Source: Anaerolineaceae bacterium (GTDB lineage Bacteria; Chloroflexota; Anaerolineae; Anaerolineales; Anaerolineaceae). From it: a stretch of 5,645 bases of DNA. Numbering within the stretch: position 1 is the stretch's first letter; each line of letters starts with the position of its first letter. Location of the stretch: NCBI GenBank assembly GCA_017995665.1, contig JAGOIM010000106.1:1-5645 (forward strand). The letters are read 5' to 3'. Below, piece after piece: positions 1-5,596 of the stretch. The notes under the pieces are model-generated. The model had not been told where the DNA came from and made no database searches. It saw nothing but the letters and a program-made list of their open reading frames with translations. The translations under genes and the position numbers were made by a program.

Positions 1-572
1 TGATTGCCCAAATAGACAATTTGAGGGCGGTTTGCTTCGCCTCGCAATTGCACCAGGAGGCGTAAATTACCAATCATCGCCCGCAGAGCTTTTTCGGGAC
101 CGCCATCCACACCACCGGCAAGAATCAATAAATCAAAGGGAGTGTTTGTGATTTTTTCGAGTTGAACAGAAACGTTCGGCTCATTTTGCAAGTTGATTTC
201 CAAAACGATTTCGGTATTATAGAAACGGCTCAGCTTTCGCAACGGTGCGAGCGAATATTTTTCGGACAATCCAACCAAAGCCACTCGAATGGGTTTTCCA
301 ATTGAATAGCTTATTCCGACCGCTTTCAGATCGCTCTGGTTCGTATTCTGTTCAAATTGAAAACGCCCGTCAGACGTGATGAACTCCTGCCCGCTTCTTT
401 GCTCCAGCTTACGGATTAGTGCGATAAGCGGTGCAGTGAGTGGTTGACCGGAAAAGTCGTCATTTGAAACGTTAAGATGTTCCAGCAAGCGATAACTGCC
501 AAAGCGGTTATCAAAAAACCAGGCTTGCGTTTGCCTTCGCGAAAAATCGATGCTGATGTAGCTTGAAGTCAC
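1..572 (-). CDS. MutL/GlmL-like ASKHA-family protein, N-terminal part (3' end beyond window)
   Basis: The first 190 residues of a protein that runs off the left edge. I recognise the style of the MutL/GlmL family (often annotated 'glutamate mutase L'), ASKHA-fold proteins genetically linked to cobalamin-dependent mutases; family members are usually about 450 residues or more. Visible support: an N-terminal 'IDF...' strand with 'FDNRFGSYRLLE' at about 19-31; a beta strand 'RVALVGLSE' at 96-104; and the diagnostic 'DLLILAGGVDGG' at 147-158, followed by a helix and 'RPQIVYLGN' at 182-190. The start is GTG at 572-570. An in-frame TGA lies only eight codons upstream with no ATG or TTG between, and AGAGGA sits at good spacing, so GTG is well supported. 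It is last in the visible operon, 7 bases after the preceding stop. The phosphate-1 loop, normally D-x-G-S/T-x-T, reads D-F-S-R-R-Q-T here and looks degenerate, so ATP binding is doubtful. Family assignment is fairly secure; role is unknown. Confidence 0.85.
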   Translation of the reverse strand, partial: MTSSYISIDFSRRQTQAWFFDNRFGSYRLLEHLNVSNDDFSGQPLTAPLIALIRKLEQRSGQEFITSDGRFQFEQNTNQSDLKAVGISYSIGKPIRVALVGLSEKYSLAPLRKLSRFYNTEIVLEINLQNEPNVSVQLEKITNTPFDLLILAGGVDGGPEKALRAMIGNLRLLVQLRGEANRPQIVYLGN

Positions 573-575
573 GTT

Positions 576-581
576 TCCTCT
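576..581 (-). promoter_or_regulatory. Ribosome binding site deciding the GTG start of the MutL-like gene
   Basis: AGAGGA lies 3 bases before the GTG at 572-570 and overlaps the TAG stop (582-580) of the preceding membrane-protein gene. A ribosome terminating on that gene is therefore already at the initiation site of the next. This supports translational coupling and the non-ATG start. Confidence 0.75.
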
Positions 582-1257
582 AAATCCAAAGTTTCACAAA
601 ATCGACCAAAGTCTGTAAATAAGCAATTAAAGCAGTCAGACTGCTGCTAAAAAGTCCGACAAAGACCGCACCAAAGGTGATGCCGATGAAAAGCTGCCCA
701 AAACCACTCAAACTGTCCAGCCAGGAGGGGTTGAATGGGTCCTGTTTTTTATTAAGCTTGCGATGGTGAAAGGCAAAAAGCACCGCCAGAACGCCAGCCA
801 GCACCATGACAGCTTCAAAGATACCACTCCAGTTTGGCAAGCCCTCAGTCGTCATTTTGGCAGGGTCAAAGGCATTGACCAGGCTGAGCAACTGTGGTGC
901 CAGCGTTCCTCGTGCCAGCCCAAAAATCAAGAGGGCACTGACAACTCCCAAAACCAACCCGAGGGGTATCCTCGAAAGTTTCGAGGATTTCTTAAAGTAA
1001 GACCAAAGCAATAATATTGCCAAAATCAAAGGAATCAAAGCTAAGATTGCCGAAATTTGCGGGAAATCTCTCAAAGGTTCAATTGCCATCGGGAAAAGTA
1101 CTTTTTGTACCAAAACCAAAACGGCGAAACCAGCGCTGATTCCAACCAGGCTTACCATCGCCAAGCCAAAGAGCAGTTTATCATCCAGAAAATAGCTGAA
1201 AACCATCAGACTCAAAATCAATCCAGCCAGGCTCAGAATAAGGTCGATTTTGCTCAT
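580..1257 (-). CDS. Six-helix integral membrane protein of unknown function (225 aa)
   Basis: I do not recognise a named family. The protein is strongly hydrophobic, with six likely membrane helices at about residues 4-24, 28-52, 68-88, 96-116, 146-165 and 184-215 (the last long enough to include a surface helix). A short basic stretch, HHRKLNKK (164-171), follows helix 5 and probably faces the cytoplasm. The 117-145 segment is the only sizeable loop. No catalytic motif, transporter signature or conserved intramembrane charge cluster is visible. The ATG at 1257 overlaps the TGA of the zinc-ribbon gene as ATGA. AGGAG at 1264-1268 lies 6 bases upstream, so the start is firm. The position between the zinc-ribbon protein and the MutL-like protein, with coupling to both, suggests a membrane subunit of the same complex. 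That role is inferred from context only. Confidence 0.92.
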   Translation of the reverse strand: MSKIDLILSLAGLILSLMVFSYFLDDKLLFGLAMVSLVGISAGFAVLVLVQKVLFPMAIEPLRDFPQISAILALIPLILAILLLWSYFKKSSKLSRIPLGLVLGVVSALLIFGLARGTLAPQLLSLVNAFDPAKMTTEGLPNWSGIFEAVMVLAGVLAVLFAFHHRKLNKKQDPFNPSWLDSLSGFGQLFIGITFGAVFVGLFSSSLTALIAYLQTLVDFVKLWI

Positions 1258-3191
1258 TCCGTGCTCCTCTCCGCTTTTGATTGGGAATCTTCGTCCAGCT
1301 TCATAATAATGCCCAAAAGCAAAACCAAAATCATCAGGAGCGTGCCCACCTGGAAAGCCCGTTGATTGACCAAGAGGTCTTTTTCGACCCCCAGAGTTTT
1401 TGCATCACTCAAACCGGCGACATAGCCTTTTATTTGGCCGGATGCAAAATATGGGCTTAGCATTGGTGCAGAAACGGAAGTTGTTATCACAGAGGTGTTT
1501 AGGCGAAGTTGGAATGGGCTGACTTGCTCCATCCAGCTGCGGACAAATTCGGAAGAATCGCTGACCAAAATGAGATGTGAAAGACCGGTAAAGATATCCG
1601 GATTGGTTTTAACTGCCTTATCCATCGGCAATGCGCCCCATTCAGGCTTTTCGGCGACCGCCATACTTAGGTAGCCAAGAACGCTGCCGGGGATAAATTC
1701 TATCTCCTGCGGACTGCCTGCAAACAGCTTTGCCGACAACCAGAGGTTCTCCGGATTAGCGGTTACAACTCTCAAGCTGATGTTTTTGCTTTCTAAGCTT
1801 TCAAGCAGCTTTTCGAGTAGTGGTTCGATTTCATTTCTTGAGCCGGCTTGATAGTCCAAAACAATCAAAACCGATTGCCCTTTTGATATGGTTTCGAGAT
1901 TTTCAGCGAAAGCGATTGCCGTTGGTGAGTTCGGCAAGGCAGGGGAGCCATTCGGCATAAACAAAATTGTCGCCAAAATGCCTAAAATTAATATTAGGCT
2001 GAGAATAATGCTCCCTAAGCGATGGTTGTTTTTGTTTTCATGAAGGAGCGGAATCGAGCGACGTCCCTCTTGGCTGATGATTTCGTTTAAGATTCGGGCG
2101 CGATCGCGTTGGTCGCGCAGCAAGATCAAATCCGGAGCAAGGTCTTCGGTTGGCTGAGGGCTTTCGTCAATCTCTTCTTCGTAATCAGGCGTTTCAGCTT
2201 CTTCGATTTCCGGAAGATCAGAGGCCTCGCTTTCCTCATCATCGGCAAGAGGAGATGCCTCCGCCAGAGCACCTTCAAGCTCAAAATCGTCTGTCACATG
2301 ATGCTCGACAGCTTCTGCAGGCTTTTCGTCATCTTCGGTTTCATCGCTTTTGGCTAAGCCTTCACTATTATCGAGATCTTTTTGATCCGAATCTGTTTCT
2401 TGGAGCGCTTCAGAAGTTTCGTCTTCTTCATTTGTTGCCAAAGTCGAGGGGGAGGGGATATCTTCATCAAGTATATTGTGAAAATCGTCTGGAACGATTT
2501 CCTCTTCCGCTTGTTTGGGCTTTTCAAGGCTTTCTAAATTTTCAACCGGGGCTTCTTCAGGCTTCTTATCAGGCTTGGGCAAGCCTAATTCTTTGCGAAA
2601 GAGTTCTTCCAGTTCTTCATCAGTCCAATCATCATCAGAGGCGGTAGAAGAGTCTTCAAGAGATTCTTCTTGATTGGAATGCAATTCGCGCATCCGCCGC
2701 AACCATTCCGGGGTGCCGTTTTCGTCTACCAAGCCAGATTCATGTTTGCGCGGTCTCCCGGCATTCTTTTGTTCGCTTTCACGAACTCTTTGCAAAAATT
2801 GCTCAAATGTTTCGTCAACCTCTCCCCGTTTCTCATCGGCTGCTCTGCTGGCTTTGGCAAGGTCGCCGGCTGGGTCTTCCTCTTTGGCACGTTGGCGAAT
2901 TCTGTCCAGCCAGGAAGGAAGAGGCGCTTCTCCATCTGACGGTTCTTTGGTTTCTGTCTCGGAATCTTCCGCATTTTCTTCCTCAGGGGATAAAAGCGGG
3001 TTTTTATCGAGGGATTTTAGAACATCTTCAAGTGCTTGTTCGTGCAGGTTTTCAGTCGAAGAATCTTCCACTCCTTCAATTTCAAAAATGTCATCCAGCT
3101 CTTGTCCACAATTGATACAAACCAGGGTAAAGACCGAATTTTGTTGACCGCAATGGGGGCAGATTCTCAGCTCATCAGAAGGATCACTCAT
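1254..3191 (-). CDS. Zinc-ribbon, acidic-linker membrane protein with C-terminal alpha/beta domain (645 aa)
   Basis: Domains in order: an N-terminal zinc ribbon with C11-x2-C14-x10-C25-x2-C28; a low-complexity linker very rich in Glu, Asp and Ser from about 30 to 350; a charged helix at 352-378; membrane helix 1 at about 392-412; an alpha/beta domain at 413-612; membrane helix 2 at 613-630; and a short charged tail. The linker carries Trp-Leu motifs, 'PSWLDRIRQR' (92-101) and 'PEWLRRMREL' (161-170), with a related 'FEQFLQRVRE' (129-138). The alpha/beta domain shows alternating strands such as VLIVLDYQAG (441-450) and HLILVSD (539-545). Basic residues precede helix 1, so the zinc ribbon and linker should be cytoplasmic and the alpha/beta domain outside the membrane. 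The start is ATG at 3191, where AGGAGG lies 6 bases upstream; an in-frame TTG at 3209 would add six residues but would place that Shine-Dalgarno inside the gene. It overlaps the preceding gene by 8 bases and the next by 4. I know of no assigned function; it looks like a scaffold linking cytoplasmic and membrane parts. Confidence 0.93.
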   Translation of the reverse strand: MSDPSDELRICPHCGQQNSVFTLVCINCGQELDDIFEIEGVEDSSTENLHEQALEDVLKSLDKNPLLSPEEENAEDSETETKEPSDGEAPLPSWLDRIRQRAKEEDPAGDLAKASRAADEKRGEVDETFEQFLQRVRESEQKNAGRPRKHESGLVDENGTPEWLRRMRELHSNQEESLEDSSTASDDDWTDEELEELFRKELGLPKPDKKPEEAPVENLESLEKPKQAEEEIVPDDFHNILDEDIPSPSTLATNEEDETSEALQETDSDQKDLDNSEGLAKSDETEDDEKPAEAVEHHVTDDFELEGALAEASPLADDEESEASDLPEIEEAETPDYEEEIDESPQPTEDLAPDLILLRDQRDRARILNEIISQEGRRSIPLLHENKNNHRLGSIILSLILILGILATILFMPNGSPALPNSPTAIAFAENLETISKGQSVLIVLDYQAGSRNEIEPLLEKLLESLESKNISLRVVTANPENLWLSAKLFAGSPQEIEFIPGSVLGYLSMAVAEKPEWGALPMDKAVKTNPDIFTGLSHLILVSDSSEFVRSWMEQVSPFQLRLNTSVITTSVSAPMLSPYFASGQIKGYVAGLSDAKTLGVEKDLLVNQRAFQVGTLLMILVLLLGIIMKLDEDSQSKAERSTE

Positions 3192-3795
3192 CCGAAGCCT
3201 CCTGCCCAAAAAGTACCCGCAAGCCCATCAGCAACGCTCCCAAAGCGACACCGATTAAGAGCCCTCTTGCACCAATCATTGGCAAGCCTTGCAAAACTCC
3301 TATAAAGTTCTTCAGCGCTGGATTTGAGTCAAAACGAAGGAAGCCCAAATTCAAAAACAAGAAAAGCAAAGCGCTCACAGCGAATGAAACTGTCAAAATA
3401 GACCATCCGCGTTGGCGGAAAATTTTGATTGCAGCGCTCATCAAAACGAGAGCAATCAAAGCCATTAGCGCAGTTTGCATCGGCAATAAAATCGCGGAAA
3501 GCCCTTGAAGAAAATCCGGATTATCCACTCCCAAGATGATGCCAAAAATAATCGTGGCGAAAAAGCTACCAAGTAAAACAATACTGTAAAGGCAGCCTTT
3601 TCGCGCTTTCAAGATAAAACCGAGATGGTTAACTACAAGTCCGGCGATTCCCACCAAAAGGGCGGAACTTGCGAGGATGATTAGCCAGTTAAGCACCAAA
3701 GCTAAATAAGGCGCAGCGTATGGTTGAAAGAAAAGCGCTCCGAGCATGAGCAAGCCGGAAACAATTGCCACAATGATGGAAGTCTTTTGCTTCAT
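3184..3795 (-). CDS. Six-helix integral membrane protein of unknown function (203 aa)
   Basis: Not a family I can name. Likely membrane helices lie at about residues 6-23, 30-56, 69-90, 101-125, 131-153 and 175-197, with an acidic C-terminal tail (QEASDE). Basic residues cluster after helix 2 (KARK, 63-66) and between helices 4 and 5 (KIFRQR, 124-129), consistent with two cytoplasmic loops and an even number of helices. There are no obvious catalytic residues or transporter motifs. The ATG at 3795 overlaps the TGA of the upstream gene as ATGA. Its own Shine-Dalgarno is poor (only a GCGGGG-like stretch), so translation probably depends on reinitiation after the upstream gene. Its own 3' end supplies the strong AGGAGG used by the zinc-ribbon gene. 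Length and helix number resemble the other membrane protein of this operon, but I see no convincing sequence identity between the two. Confidence 0.92.
   Translation of the reverse strand: MKQKTSIIVAIVSGLLMLGALFFQPYAAPYLALVLNWLIILASSALLVGIAGLVVNHLGFILKARKGCLYSIVLLGSFFATIIFGIILGVDNPDFLQGLSAILLPMQTALMALIALVLMSAAIKIFRQRGWSILTVSFAVSALLFLFLNLGFLRFDSNPALKNFIGVLQGLPMIGARGLLIGVALGALLMGLRVLFGQEASDE
3198..3203 (-). promoter_or_regulatory. Strong ribosome binding site fixing the start of the zinc-ribbon gene
   Basis: AGGAGG is followed by 6 bases (CTTCGG) and the ATG at 3191-3189. It lies inside the last codons of the upstream membrane-protein gene, whose TGA (3186-3184) falls just after the new start. 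This decides for the ATG at 3191 over the in-frame TTG at 3209. Confidence 0.85.
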
Positions 3796-4544
3796 GGCAA
3801 AACCCCGCTAAATTTTAAGATTGCTGCCAAAATCAGGCCAATTGCTAAAATAATCCGCAGCCAATTCAGGGTTTTAGCTGAATTTTGATAATTTTTTTGA
3901 TTTAATTTACCGAATGAAGGTAAGTAATAATCTTCGCCCAAGGTCAGGGGGGCGCTGCTGACAAAAAAGGCAGCCTGAGCAAGCGGTGAACCACTTGCGA
4001 TAACAAATGGAATGTCATTTTGTTCCGCAATGTCGGCAATCAGAAAATGTTCCGGCCGCAAGGTGCCACCTAAAATCAGGCTTGCATTTTCAGAATGAGA
4101 AATTTGGGGCAAAAGCCCTGCCATCCATGCCAGCGAATCGGTCCCGCTTAATTGATTGTCCTTAGGATAAAAAAGTTCGGGTGCCAGCGCATTGTCATAG
4201 GCACCTTTGACGACCAATTGGCTGATGTTTGCCAAAGCGCCATCTCCGCTAAAAGATTTTGTCGCCCGGTCATTGAAAACCGAGCGGCTAAGCACAATTC
4301 TTTGAATCGTCAGGCTGATTGAATCACCCAGGCTGCCGTTCAAACCCGACAAACCGTCCCCCATTCCAAGCATCAATTCCATGCCTTCTTCTGAAGAGCG
4401 ATGAATCAAGGCATTAACGGCATCATAGGCAGGGATGTTTTCGAGCGGTTCCGGGTTTCCCTTGCGATTTGCCAGCCAAACAATTGCCATGACGACAATT
4501 GTCAGAGCTACAATCCCCATCGCAACTATGTTTGTCGTTGTCAT
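3792..4544 (-). CDS. DUF6754-like membrane-anchored protein (250 aa)
   Basis: First gene of the operon. The layout is one membrane helix at about 5-24, a soluble alpha/beta domain at about 30-225, and a second helix at 228-246. The domain begins with 'ENIPAYDAVNALIHRSSEEGMELMLGMGDG' character (35-64): a helix, then a strand and a glycine-rich turn. Later it has 'ASLILGG' (154-160), 'FVIASGSPLAQAAFF' (180-194) and 'LTLGEDYYLP' (200-209). From memory this pattern matches DUF6754, a family of unknown function, but I could not run a search. The residues after helix 1 (NRKGN) and before helix 2 (K217, K224, R230) are basic, so by the positive-inside rule the domain faces the cytoplasm. The start is ATG at 4544; an in-frame TAA lies two codons upstream and AGGT at 4553-4556 is at usable spacing, with a stronger AAGGAG slightly far away at 4558-4563. 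The stop overlaps the next start as ATGA. Confidence 0.9.
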   Translation of the reverse strand: MTTTNIVAMGIVALTIVVMAIVWLANRKGNPEPLENIPAYDAVNALIHRSSEEGMELMLGMGDGLSGLNGSLGDSISLTIQRIVLSRSVFNDRATKSFSGDGALANISQLVVKGAYDNALAPELFYPKDNQLSGTDSLAWMAGLLPQISHSENASLILGGTLRPEHFLIADIAEQNDIPFVIASGSPLAQAAFFVSSAPLTLGEDYYLPSFGKLNQKNYQNSAKTLNWLRIILAIGLILAAILKFSGVLP

Positions 4545-4627
4545 AACCGTTTACCTGCTCCTTCTATTTAGAAATGAGAGTATCAAAGGGCAAGAATTTT
4601 TTACTGAGAAAGACAAGGGGCAAACAG

Positions 4628-4643
4628 ATTCAGCTTGCTGAAT
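4628..4643. repeat. Perfect 7+7 inverted repeat in the operon leader
   Basis: ATTCAGC, TT, GCTGAAT: a perfect 16-base dyad about 40-55 bases downstream of the predicted transcription start. In RNA it can form a 6-pair stem with a CAAG loop; as DNA it has the size of a typical dimeric-repressor operator. No T-run follows on the minus strand, so it is not a terminator. Operator or RNA-stem function is inferred. Confidence 0.45.
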
Positions 4644-4681
4644 TCGGGGAAAGAAAAGTTTGGCAGAATGCTCTACTTTCA

Positions 4682-4697
4682 TGAATAAAGTATAGCA
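4682..4697 (-). promoter_or_regulatory. Extended -10 promoter for the five-gene operon
   Basis: The minus strand reads TGC-TATACT, an extended -10 (TGn) joined to a hexamer matching TATAAT at five of six positions; the hexamer occupies 4694-4689. The -35 region has no good TTGACA match (the best is TTCCGA with a 19-base spacer), which is tolerable for an extended -10 promoter. The expected +1 is near 4682, giving a leader of about 138 bases before the first gene. This is the best promoter-like sequence I see in the gap and no other comparable one lies between here and the operon. Confidence 0.5.
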
Positions 4698-4755
4698 TAA
4701 GTGATTAAAGGAATCGGAAAAATAGAGGGGGAATGTGATAAAAACAGCGCTTTGG

Positions 4756-4846
4756 AGGCAGGCTTATTGCCCTCAAACCGCAATAATCAGAAATGACAGG
4801 ACTCTGCAAAAAAATTCAGCCTGATTGGATCGAAGATCGCCTGCCT
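4756..4846. repeat. 91-base element bounded by 8-base inverted repeats, with internal hairpins
   Basis: The outer arms AGGCAGGC (4756-4763) and GCCTGCCT (4839-4846) are perfect complements. Directly inside the left arm is a perfect hairpin, TTATTGC (4764-4770) and GCAATAA (4780-4786) with a 9-base loop. Directly inside the right arm is GATC-GAA-GATC (4828-4838). The hexamer CGCTTT flanks the element on both sides (4748-4753 and 4849-4854), two bases outside each arm. It begins 12 bases after the cutC stop. It could be the structured 3' region of the cutC transcript, a small RNA, or a tiny mobile-element remnant. Confidence 0.4.
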
Positions 4847-4858
4847 GTCGCTTTCAAA

Positions 4859-5587
4859 CTAAGGCAAGTTGCGAATAAATCTCATCAGCCCTTCTTTGTC
4901 AACAATTGAGACATAGTCATCAGCGGGTGTGTTTCCACTGAATGAAATTTCGGGATTCTGAATAGAAGGGTCCACCTCGAGTTTGTGAAAAGTCAGATGA
5001 ATTTGGTCACAACCGGTGGCGTTCAGAAATTCGTTCAAGTCTATCCTGCGCAGACCGCTCCCCGGGAGGATTTCAATCTGATTCAAAGCGTGCAATTCGC
5101 GAATCAATTCGCGGCCTTCCCAAGCGGTCGCTTTTCTGCCGCTGGTCAAAATGCGTTTGAAGCCAAGATCGGCCAATTGATTTGCCGTTTGAACAGGGTC
5201 GGTTTTCATACAATCAAAGGCACGATGAAAGACCAGTTCACACTCTCCGGCTGCTTCAACCACAGCTTTGAGGCGAGAGATGTCTAATTCTCCATCTTTA
5301 TCCAAGAAACCAACCGCAAAGCCATCCGCACCGGCTGCTTTTAAGGCTTGCAAATCATGCATGATGGTTTGATACTCGTGTTCGCTATAGCAGAAACCGC
5401 CTGCTCTCGGTCGAAGCATGCATATAATCGGCAGGGAAGAATGCTTTTTTGCTTCTATCAAACTGCCAACCGAAGGTGTCAGCCCACCGGCAAAGAGGGC
5501 ACTGTTGAGTTCTACCCGATTTGCTCCGGCTTTTTTTGCCCTGATAACGTCATCCGCCGAACCGCAACAAATTTCAACTCTTAACAT
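4859..5587 (-). CDS. cutC: CutC family protein (TIM barrel, copper homeostasis family)
   Basis: A complete 242-residue member of the CutC family, the usual length. Conserved motifs in order: 'VEICCGS' (4-10), 'GANRVELNSALFAGGLTPS' (21-39), 'MLRPRAGGFCYS' (57-68), 'FHRAFD' (120-125), 'RILTSG' (145-150), 'ILPGSGL' (173-179) and an 'HLTFHK' segment (197-202). These follow the strands of a cytoplasmic TIM barrel. No signal peptide or membrane helix is present. The 'CCGS' and 'ELNSAL' variants resemble the Gram-positive-type branch rather than the E. coli protein. CutC was named for copper tolerance, but in E. coli that phenotype was later traced to the small RNA MicL made from the 3' end of the gene, so the biochemical role remains unclear. 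The start is ATG at 5587, with GAGGTG 3 bases upstream; upstream in-frame ATGs (for example at 5644) would add a non-conserved tail. It lies 314 bases before the next operon and is probably a separate transcription unit. Confidence 0.96.
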   Translation of the reverse strand: MLRVEICCGSADDVIRAKKAGANRVELNSALFAGGLTPSVGSLIEAKKHSSLPIICMLRPRAGGFCYSEHEYQTIMHDLQALKAAGADGFAVGFLDKDGELDISRLKAVVEAAGECELVFHRAFDCMKTDPVQTANQLADLGFKRILTSGRKATAWEGRELIRELHALNQIEILPGSGLRRIDLNEFLNATGCDQIHLTFHKLEVDPSIQNPEISFSGNTPADDYVSIVDKEGLMRFIRNLP

Positions 5588-5590
5588 AGT

Positions 5591-5596
5591 CACCTC
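5591..5596 (-). promoter_or_regulatory. Ribosome binding site deciding the cutC start
   Basis: GAGGTG precedes the ATG at 5587-5585 by 3 bases (5 bases counting from GAGG). It matches where the conserved CutC N-terminus (MLRVEICCGS) begins, so the longer open frame reaching the window edge is unlikely to be translated from its upstream ATGs. Confidence 0.7.

Larger units (their letters stand above)
4545..4858. other. Intergenic region between cutC and the five-gene operon
   Basis: This 314-base gap holds the operon promoter, a dyad in the transcribed leader, and a long inverted repeat close behind cutC. No tRNA, riboswitch or convincing intrinsic terminator is visible. The run of seven T on the minus strand (4814-4808) is preceded only by a weak GATC-TTC-GATC hairpin 12 bases away, so cutC may lack a local terminator and could read through. 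A 43-codon frame at 4682-4551 is discussed in the findings. Confidence 0.7.

Noticed and set aside
2150..2647. 165-codon open frame on the plus strand
   Set aside because: It lies wholly antisense to the acidic linker of the zinc-ribbon gene. Glu and Asp codons read backwards rarely give stops, and the translation has no domain, no good start context and a shuffled composition.
2674..3147. 157-codon plus-strand frame rich in Ser and Cys
   Set aside because: It is antisense to the zinc ribbon and linker; the Ser/Cys richness is the complement of acidic codons. The overlapping minus-strand gene has firm domain evidence.
4435..4641. 68-codon plus-strand frame crossing the first operon gene's start and leader
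   Set aside because: It has no convincing ribosome binding site, is mostly antisense to the N-terminal membrane helix of the DUF6754-like gene, and shows no recognisable protein features.
4808..4840. Intrinsic terminator for cutC at the seven-T run
   Set aside because: The only stem before the T-run is GATC-TTC-GATC, four base pairs long and about 12 bases away, too weak and too distant for a canonical terminator.
4756..4846. tRNA-like cloverleaf in the inverted-repeat element
   Set aside because: The branched stems resemble a cloverleaf, but there is no proper T arm with a TTC loop, the internal hairpins abut the outer stem without the tRNA linkers, and the length and anticodon arm do not fit.
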